Shown in pieces: positions 56,263 through 64,000 of a stretch of 64,000 nt of DNA (the stretch's first letter is position 1; each line of letters opens with the position of its first letter). Below the pieces are notes generated by a model. The model did no database searches and was not told where the DNA came from. It saw nothing but the letters and a program-made list of their open reading frames with translations. Location: NCBI RefSeq assembly GCF_032062135.1, contig NC_092863.1, positions 20,263,433 through 20,327,432 on the forward strand, given 5' to 3'. A program made the position numbers and the translations under genes. The DNA is from Pyxicephalus adspersus. Taxonomy: Eukaryota; Chordata; Amphibia; Anura; Pyxicephalidae.

Positions 56263-56582
56263 AGGGGAAAATTATTTTCCTACATTGAGGGGAAAGAAAT
56301 GGCGATTTCACGCATGCGCAGTGAGATTGGCACTTTTTTCCCATTTACAACAGGCTACTCACCTAATCCTGCTCCGTCTTAGTGTGAGATCCACTAATGT
56401 AGTCGGAACAAGGAAGGAGATAGAAAAAGATGGCAGCGCGCAGGGATTCCTTAGTGCCAGGGTGAAGGAGGATTCCAGGGCAGCGTGGGGCCCAATCAAG
56501 AACATCTCCAGCAGGATTGAGGGATCTAAGGAATTAAAAGTAATTGTGATTTTTTTTATTTTCAATTCAGTTCCTCTTTAAC
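56263..56582 (-). mobile_element. TTAAAGCG-family MITE, partial, reverse orientation
   Basis: Words cacgcatgcgcagtgagatt, agtgtgagatccactaatgt, aaaaagatggcagcgcgcag and agcaggattgagggatctaa, and right end ttcaattcagttcctcttta. The frame 56153-56581 runs over it and is not a host gene. Confidence 0.8.
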
Positions 56583-57440
56583 AAACAATTTTAATTTAAA
56601 TGCCCAAAAATTGCTTACAAATGCCCCTAAATGCATTAATGGTTGTTTTTTAAGCCTTTCTAGGCTTTTTAAGACCCACTTTTAAACCCTTTTTATAAAC
56701 CTCCTAAAACATGATCAAAGGTGTGGGTGTTTTTAAGTCTGTGTAGATTTAGCTTTAGTCTGATGCAAGAAGGGACAGGCGTGAACAGGCATGACACGAG
56801 TACCTAATTGGAAGGTGCTTCGACACTATTAGCATAAATGTATTCTAACCTATTCCAACTTATATATTATACATTAAAGTTATAATATTGCCATAATTAC
56901 ACATAGTAGTTATTCATAATAATTAAAAAGATACAAAATATCTTTAAAATGTAAAATACATTTTCAGAGAACAAATTTAATTTTACAAATTTAAAATGTA
57001 AAATCCTTTTTCAGAGAACAAATTTACTGAAACAGTAAATAACCAATAGGCCATCTCTCAGTATTGATAGTGTTTTCCAATATATAATTTAAAGAAATCA
57101 TAAAATTGTTCTAATTAAAGCTGTATAGTTTATTTGTAATTTTCAAAACATTTCCTTCTAGGAACCATTCATTCATTAAACTAAATTCCTGCGAGTCCAG
57201 GAATTCTCATAGTGTTAAAAATATGTACCTATTTACCTCTACTGGTTTACTACTTAAATCATGTCATAATACCACTCGGAATAGCCCGAAAAGATCTTCA
57301 GGGTCAGGGTTGAACAATGTTCTTCTAGAGGTTGGCATATTGAACTGTTTTTCACTTACATTGTACCAAACATGTTTGTGACATTACCTTTGATCGACAG
57401 CCCTGTTTTTTCCCTTTGACCAAAGTATTTTTTTTTTCTT
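56583..57440. other. Upstream of G6PC, nothing firm
   Basis: A MITE-like scrap lies at 56640-56760 (related to 40408-40510). The duplicated words aaaatgtaaaat and tttcagagaacaaattta occur at 56946-56986 and 56994-57030. No coding sequence. Confidence 0.4.
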
Positions 57441-57441
57441 T

Positions 57442-57507
57442 GGGTCCAAAGGTCAGCAAGCAGGTTTTTTTTTTCGTTGTAAACAGGGGACGGGGACTGT
57501 ATAAATA
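57442..57507 (+). promoter_or_regulatory. G6PC core promoter: DR1/HNF4-like, FOX site, TATA
   Basis: GGGTCCAAAGGTCA (57442-57455) is a DR1-type nuclear receptor element that resembles HNF4 sites. GTAAACA (57479-57485) is the consensus for FOXO/FOXA factors. TATAAATA (57500-57507) is a TATA box about 90 bases upstream of the ATG, so the start site would be near 57530. HNF4, FOXO1 and FOXA control of liver G6PC is established in mammals. The order and spacing here are consistent with a conserved gluconeogenic promoter; occupancy in this species is inference. Confidence 0.65.
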
Positions 57508-57595
57508 CTGCTCAAGGCATCCAGTGAGAGGCAGAACTCAAAGAGAGAATAACAGATTTGAATAGGTGCAGCCTTACAGCTACTTACCAGATACA

Positions 57596-60500
57596 ATGAT
57601 ACAGAATGGAATGGATGTCCTACATGATTCTGGAGTCCAGATGGTCCATTACCTACAGAGTAACTACAAGAGTTCACAGGACTGGTTCATGTTCATCTCC
57701 TTTGCTGCTGATCTCAGAAACACCTTCTTCATCTTCTTTCCCATTTGGTTCCACCTTTGTGAATCGGTGGGCATCAAACTCATTTGGGTGGCTGTGATCG
57801 GTGATTGGCTTAATCTTGTCTTTAAATGGTGAGTATATATTTTAGAGCTTCCCTTAATCAATATGTAGGCAAGTAACAGGATTGGAATATCAGCTTGAAT
57901 TATTCTTTATATCTGCAATTTTGTTTCTATTCAAATTAAGTTTTTAATGTAATTATGATTATTATAGCTAAATATAACTGGTTTCTTGGGCAACACCTTA
58001 ACTTATTTTAACTAAATTAAAATATAATTAAATGAATAATACCTACTGACTAATACACGAATACATGTGCTGAAAAGACATTACTTTTTGTGAAGATATA
58101 TATATATATATATAATTAAATATACATACATATATATATATCATTTGTGTATAAACATGTATCTTCTGAATTTTTTACTAAATAGCATTCAAGCAATCAA
58201 ATATTGTCTTTACACATGTACGTTTTAGTACAATAGGTTCTAGCAACGATAATTTTGCATTTTACCATCTGAAAATCTGACCATTGCATACAGCATATAC
58301 ATATATGTATTGCACACATCATGCATTATGTATGCATATTTTCCATTGCTTGGTTGTTTCTCATTGTGGTTTTTATTTTGTTTGTAGGATTCTTTTTGGA
58401 CAAAGACCGTATTGGTGGGTTCATGAAACTAATCACTATGTAAACACTTCTGCTCCAGTCATTGAACAGTTTCCTGTAACATGTGAAACTGGTCCAGGTA
58501 ATAAAAAAAATTTAGTTATTTAGTAGCACAATAAAATAATTTCTATTTTACAAATTTAATCTACAAAGAGATTTTGTAATAGATCATTTTTTACTCTCCT
58601 GCTTCTATAGTGTCACTTCCTTGTCTAATCAGAGGGAAATTGCTTATGAGTGAGATTTTGCAGTCTAAATCAAACAAAAGTTAATTGTTTTTTTTGTCTT
58701 CATGTTACAGGAAGTCCTTCAGGTCATGCTATGGGTTCTGCAGGAATTTATTACGTTATGGTGACTTCCATCCTTACAATCATGCTGAAAAAAAGGGAAT
58801 CATCACTAAAGAGTTGGTGAGTTTACAAACCTTCATGTTTCTTTAGTAAAAGATAGTAACAAAATAAAACATAAAAACAATAGTATAAATATATGCTAGC
58901 CCAATACATTTGTATAAGGGGCAGTAGGGTGATTTTCTGTAATTTGCAGATTTTAGCATTGTGGAAATAGCTACTGAGCTTGAACAAAACTGCAGCAAAT
59001 GCAGGTTGGAAAAAAAGTTTTATACTTGTTCCAGATCAGTGACAAAGTACTGAAGCCATGACATCTCTATGACTGTGTGACCTAATTATATACTTGTCAT
59101 CGCTGTCAATACTACAAGCAACTCTAAGTTGCTTATATTAAGCTTTGTTATGCATAGCAGGTATTCACACCTATACCAAAATCCTACAAATGGTGGCAAA
59201 TCAATTGCTATGAATATAAGAGACAAATTTTAACATGTGATACACAATGCTTGTGGATAAACTTGTACTGGTGCACTGAATAAGTTCTGCTTTCCATGTT
59301 TTAGGTGCCTGCGAGGAGTGCTTTGGTCTGGGTTTTGGGCTGTTCAGATTTGCGTTTGCTTGTCCAGAGTCTTCTTGGCTGCACATTTCCCACATCAAGT
59401 TGTGTCTGGAGTAATTTCAGGTACAGAATGAGCATTTTTATGTATCTATTTTCAGATTAAGAACATGTTCCATAACAATGCTAAAATGTTGTTTTCTAAA
59501 AGCTGATATTTGTTGCTTTTTCATATATTCTGAGAAAAAGCTTTGTTGATTTAGTGAAGTTATACGAGAGGGTGCTAAGAAGTTCCTGGCTTTGCCCAGA
59601 AAGAAGAGAGCCAGAGTTATGAAATAACACATTTATTCAACATATTCCTCCCTGAGACTGATGCACTTGGTACAGCGTAGTTGCCACTTTTTTAGACCGT
59701 TCAAATAAAAGTCCTTTAGTTGGGTTGCAAACTAGCTCTCAGCAGCATCTTTGACGTCAGAAATGTCCTCAAAATGTTGCCCCTTCAGGTGTTTCTTCAA
59801 ATTCGGGAACAGAAAATAGTCCGAAGGGGCCAGGTCAGGTGAGTAGGGGGGATGGTGGACCAATTCGAAACCCAGGGTGTTTAATTTGGCAGCCACAACT
59901 TTGGACGTATGCGCAGGTGCATTGTCCTGCAAAAAAAGGATCCCTTTGGTCACCTTTCAATGGCTTTTGTCTTAATTGCCTCCTTCAGCTGGTCCAGGAG
60001 GTCAGCATAATACTGTTCGGTGATACTAGAGCACTGAGGTAGGTAGTTCACCAACAGAATACCGTCATTGTCCCAAAAAACGGCATTCCTTTGACTGTTC
60101 CTTTGTTTCCGGATCATAGATGTGGAGCCAGGTTTTATCCTTAGTCACTAACCTAGCCAAAAAGTCCTGTGCAGCTTCAAAATGGGCCAAAATGGCTTTG
60201 GATGCTTCAAGTTGTTCCTTCTTCTGATCACTGTTCAAACATTTCAGCACCCACTTCGCCAAAAGCTTGCTCATGTCTAGGATAGTGGTGATAACAAACC
60301 CAACAGGCTCCCGTGAGATGTCAAGTATCTGGGCTATCTGTTTTTCGGATATTCGCTGGCCCTCAATAATCAGCTCATGGACCGCATTGCAGGTTGCAGG
60401 GTCAGTTGAGGTTGCGGGGCGCCCATGCGGCTCATCTTCAACCATGAAATGCCAAGTCTTAAAAAGAGATATCCAGGTTTTGACAGTGCTGTAGGAAGGA

Positions 60501-61471
60501 CACTTCTCCCCCAGTGTTTATGACAACTCAGTGTGAATGTCCTTTGCTGACTTTCCCTGGAGGAACAAAAACTTCATGAAGGCCCGTAACTCCAACAACG
60601 TGAAACTTGCTTGTGCCTCTGCCATCACAGTCTCTCACTAAAAGAAAAAACAGTTTTAAGAATCGCAAAGACCTGATATTTGCACAGTTACATACTAGGA
60701 TATTAGACTGTCATATGCCCCCACACTTATTTTTTTCAATTTCATATGGAAGGGGGCAAAGCCAGGAACTTCTCAGCACCCCCTTGTATATGTTTAGTTA
60801 GCAAAATGACCCAAAAGCACAAGGTATATTATTTATCTTAGTGAATGAGCTGAAGCCTATGTTCCTTAGTAATTCAAAGTGTTTTTTATATATTTGTGAA
60901 TTTTTGTGAATGTTTTTTTTTTTCCTGACCTCACTAAAATATTGATTCTGCCTTTACAGGAATAGTTGTGGCTGAAGCATTCCATCACACACAATCTATC
61001 TATAAAGCAAGCCTTAAAAAATACATCCTAACTACACTCTTCCTGATTTCCTTTGCTGTTGGCCTATATTTAATTCTTAAAGCAACCGGTGTGGAGCTCC
61101 TGTGGACTTTGGAGAAGGCGAAGAAATGGTGTGCTAGACCTGAATGGATCCATATTGACACTACACCTTTTGCAGGCCTTTTTAGAAATATGGGCATCTT
61201 CTTTGGCTTAGGCCTAGCCCTCAGCTCTAAACTTTATCAAGAAAGCTGCCGTGGAAAGCGAGGAAGCGAAATAACATTCCGCATGTGCTGCATTGCTGCT
61301 TCTCTTATTGTTTTACACCTTTTTGACTCATTCAAGCCACCAACTAAAGTGGAGATGCTTTTCTACACTCTCTCATTCTGCAAAAGTGCCGCTGTACCCT
61401 TGGCTGCTGTGGGAATTATCCCTTATTGTGTTTCCCAGCTTCTTCACCAACAAAGCAAAAAGAATCTTTAA
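57596..61471 (+). CDS. G6PC1: Glucose-6-phosphatase catalytic subunit, five exons, complete
   Basis: Exons 57596-57828, 58388-58497, 58711-58816, 59305-59420 and 60960-61471. All junctions are GT/AG in matching phase. Exon sizes 110, 106 and 116 for exons 2-4 equal those I recall for mammalian G6PC. The product is 358 residues (human: 357), starting [15 protein letters not shown]. It hydrolyses glucose-6-phosphate in the ER lumen as the last step of gluconeogenesis and glycogenolysis. The phosphatase signature is complete: K77 with GQRPYWW (R84), PSGH (H120), and [11 protein letters not shown] (R171, H177 nucleophile). The N-glycosylation site NTS (N97) is conserved and the C-terminus ends KKNL, a dilysine ER-retrieval signal. 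The family has nine membrane segments. Start chosen by alignment; a downstream in-frame Met at residue 6 is the only close alternative. Intron 4 holds an antisense mariner. Confidence 0.97.
58099..58143. repeat. (TA)n microsatellite in G6PC intron 1
   Basis: Runs of TATATATATATATATA interrupted by attaaatatacatac. A simple, probably length-variable repeat. Confidence 0.75.
59565..60786 (-). mobile_element. mariner transposon, inactive, in G6PC intron 4
   Basis: Inverted ends CGAGAGGGTGCTAAGAAGTT and AACTTCTCAGCACCCCCTTG, extending inward as cctggctttgccc and ggcaaagccagg, with TA at both outer borders (59563-59564, 60787-60788). On the minus strand, the transposase starts ATG at 60624 ([17 protein letters not shown], then [18 protein letters not shown]) and meets a TAA. 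It continues in frame: [44 protein letters not shown] (first catalytic Asp). After frame breaks come [20 protein letters not shown] (second Asp) and [16 protein letters not shown] (third Asp). At least one stop and a disrupted middle make it non-functional. Orientation is antisense to G6PC. Confidence 0.95.
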
Positions 61472-62915
61472 TATATATGTATATATACAATTTAGGTATA
61501 TTGTTTTTTTAGTTTTACACATTTTAATGTCAGTATATACAGTCCAGACTTTGCACAACTGTTGTACAATGCAAGTAGCTTCTGATTGCATGAAGAAGGT
61601 AGTGATCAATCCAACTAATTTTTATTTTTTAAAATGAAAGCTAAAATGGATTTCAGGATGGCCTATGCAGACTAAACAACTTTGAAGAGATGACTTGTGT
61701 AGTTTAAATAGGTTGTATTAAAAGCATTGCAGCATGGTAGCATTTTAATGCTACAATGTAAATATTCACATTATATTTTATATACCATTTTTCTTAAGAG
61801 AGAGAGAAAACACTGGTGCCACTAATATAGTCAGTTTACTTACCATAGTAAATTAGCATTCTAAAAGGAGATTTTGATTTAGCTTAGTGAATGTGATGAA
61901 AGGTGACTTTGCAAAAAATTCCCAATTATCTTTTTTGTGCACATGATTGGATAGTTGGCGTCAAAGTATAAAATGCCCTTTCAAGGTGATAATTGACTAA
62001 TTGCTAAATGAACGGCCTATACTCCTTTAGTAAATCATCCCCAAAGTCTGTAACTGATCTTATTACTTCCTTTCATATTTTTAGTATACCCGTTCTCTTA
62101 TTGCACCTCCAATATTTATGGCTCTCTAGCAGTGTACACTAGTGATCACTGCCTTTTATTATTGCATATGCCAGAGATTCCGTGTATATTGTTCTGGTAC
62201 TAAAAAATACATGGGAAGCAAACCAAAATGTCCTGTGTAAAGAAAACTATTTATTTTTACTGAGATTGAAAGGAAACATTCGGCTGAGGTAGCTGGGGTT
62301 CAGTATACATATTGGTAGAATTTAAAAATGGCAACTCAACAAATGTTGATTTCAGCCAGCTTACTAGAATTTGAGGTCTATGCAAAAGCATATTTTTTTT
62401 AGTTTTGGAATAAATTAAGGAAGGGATTGACCCTTTGCCAAGTTTTTTTTAATTGCTGTCTGTTTCCCCAATATGTAGATTAACCCCCATTTTTTTGTCC
62501 TGATGGCCAATGCCAGTATACCAGAAAATGAGGGAAAATCCAACAAATTTGCTGTCACGAGAGCAATATAATGGACTCTCTGGATTTTCTCTGTTATAGG
62601 ACAGGAAGTAAAGGAAAATCTCATTACAGGGGGGCAGACAGCTGTATAAAAAAACAAAAAAAAAATCATGACTTGACTTACACTTTAAATTAAGGAATTC
62701 CCGTCAAATGAGTTGAAAGTTTAATTGTCAGTGTATTTTAAAATGTTTTTGTTATTTTGTTACTTTTAGCATCTATTTTTTTCATATATTTATTTATTCA
62801 CACATATCAGGACCATGAGCTTTTTGGGTTTTTTGTCCAATGTTGAATAGTTAATTATGTACTTTTGTGGAAATGTTTCAAACATGCAGTTTTGTAATAA
62901 AAACATAAAACTCAC
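61472..62915 (+). other. Probable G6PC 3' UTR
   Basis: From the stop codon to an AATAAA at 62896-62901 in AT-rich single-copy sequence; another aataaa lies at 62409. A 3' UTR of about 1.4 kb is plausible for this gene. No repeats recognised. Frames here (61293-61637, 62415-62669) are shadows or chance. Confidence 0.55.
62896..62901 (+). terminator. Polyadenylation signal AATAAA (candidate for G6PC)
   Basis: AATAAA in the context tttgtaataaaaacat, followed within 40 bases by a T-rich stretch (gtttttttattgtttgtgt), the usual arrangement for a cleavage site. Confidence 0.5.
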
Positions 62916-63863
62916 AAAATGTTTTTTTTATTGTTTGTGTAAATAACTTTGGTTGATTCTATAGACATCAACCAAACCAGACATTATTACTAAAATGAAG
63001 TTTTCCTACAATTTTGTCTGTCTTGAAAGCATATATGGTCTAATTTTAAACCCTTGGGGTTGCAGTTTTTTTTTCACATATTGTTGTGTTGTCACTTTGA
63101 ATACAAAACCCTTTGCATGGCTCAGAAAAGCTAGGGTTTTGTATAAAAGCTTGTTCACCTCTTCACACTCATGATTTAATTTATTCATAATTTATTATCA
63201 TAACTCATTTAATATTTATTATGATAACTTAATTTACTCATAATTTATTATCATTTAGGCATTACACTATCTTCTTGAAAAATGCATGTTATATTTTATG
63301 CATGTTATATTCATTCTATATTTTAATTTAAACTCTGCATTACTCTTTTACACATGCTGGTTGTGCATACTTTCCAGCTTAGCAATAAAGAGAGCTTTAA
63401 AAGAAAATGAATTTCTGTACATCCAATCTGATGATATACACAACCTCATCACACACCAAATCTAGGTTGTAACCTGACATTTTCCTATTGTAGATCTGTT
63501 TTGAAATGTATCGTACATTCGATTCCAAAACATTTTTTTTAGTTTTAAATAGTGCAAGGATTTATTTCAAACTTCTGCCAAATTGTTTTTTTTATCTCTT
63601 TCTTGGTGACATTTACTTTGAGTCTATTGCAATCTGTGATAAACTTTCTTTAGGTATTACAGCAACTATTACCTACAATCAAAGATATTCCTGCTATTCC
63701 TGTTCTTATCATTACTACCATTGCTTTCTATGTAATGTTCCTAACTTGCAACTTCATACACTTATTTTTATGTGGCCTTTACGTTGGCTGCTTAAAAAAA
63801 ACCTCTTTCAGTGGTCTCCTGGCTTAAGTTTAACTGCTTCTTATGCCCAAAGAATAAGGTAAA
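62916..63863. other. Downstream of G6PC, nothing recognised
   Basis: AT-rich with local duplications: cataatttattatcat and a partner at 63186-63260, and gcatgttatatt twice near 63284-63312. The frame 63506-63862 has no domain that I recognise. Confidence 0.4.
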
Positions 63864-64000
63864 CTTTGTCCAGTGCCTTTCATCACAACTGGCTTCATCA
63901 GGGGTGGAGGCCTTATAACTAACGTGTTGGTCGAATAGCTCACTATTCGATTCGACAGCTATTCGGCCGAATATAGCAAAAAAATTTGGGTGGTCGAATT
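63864..64000 (-). repeat. ATTCG-rich repeat entering at the right edge
   Basis: Contains the words gtcgaatagctcactattcg, attcgacagctattcggccg and ggtggtcgaatt, rich in overlapping TTCGA/ATTCG palindromes unlike the neighbouring DNA, preceded by ggcttcatcaggggtgga. Presumably the end of a dispersed element continuing beyond the window. Confidence 0.5.

Noticed and set aside
56153..56581. 142-residue open frame upstream of G6PC
   Set aside because: Its second half is a reverse-oriented TTAAAGCG-family MITE found many times in the window.
61293..61637. 114-residue plus-strand frame overlapping the end of G6PC
   Set aside because: It is a +1 shadow of G6PC exon 5 running into the 3' UTR.

Overview
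This is a eukaryotic, intron-containing vertebrate window, most likely from a frog (probably a ranoid). The basis is protein similarity of two clear single-copy genes to vertebrate orthologues and a dense load of fold-back MITEs, hAT and piggyBac-type DNA elements, tRNA-derived SINEs, CR1/L2 and Tx1-type LINEs and a Ty1/copia element. The species is inference. Most of the sequence is AT-rich, repeat-derived, non-coding DNA; most long open frames are transposon relics or chance.

Host genes. (1) The left edge carries most of a MIEN1 (SelW/Rdx family) gene on the minus strand: exon 1 with the start codon (3121-3149), exon 2 (906-1003) and exon 3 (733-809). The last exon lies off the window. Two exact CGGAAGTG ETS/GABP motifs sit just upstream, and a CTCF-like site lies in intron 1. 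(2) Two minus-strand, same-architecture coiled-coil plus PRY/SPRY (B30.2) terminal exons (10488-11477 and 15409-16440) form a tandem TRIM/butyrophilin-like pair without RING or B-box. A candidate 17-codon first exon with a TATA box (20376-20426) fits the second copy in phase. (3) The right edge carries a complete five-exon G6PC gene (57596-61471, plus strand, 358 codons), with promoter motifs (HNF4-like DR1, FOX site, TATA) and a likely polyadenylation signal at 62896. A 1.2 kb dead mariner sits antisense in its fourth intron.

Mobile DNA by region. 1.4-8.5 kb: MITEs of a TTAAAGCG family, hAT MITEs with 8-bp target duplications, a CR1/Rex-type LINE abutting a broken piggyBac transposase whose intron-like gap is a minisatellite. 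12.9-24 kb: a hAT element, a mariner fragment, SINEs, an L2-type LINE and several MITEs. 24.3-30.1 kb: a Ty3/gypsy relic, then a Ty1/copia element that received two later insertions (a hAT with 8-bp duplication and a TTAA fold-back MITE). 30-57 kb: no host gene recognised; a Tx1-type LINE, an intact-promoter SINE, many MITEs and a nested hAT-in-hAT insertion. No CRISPR array, operon or prokaryote-like system is present.
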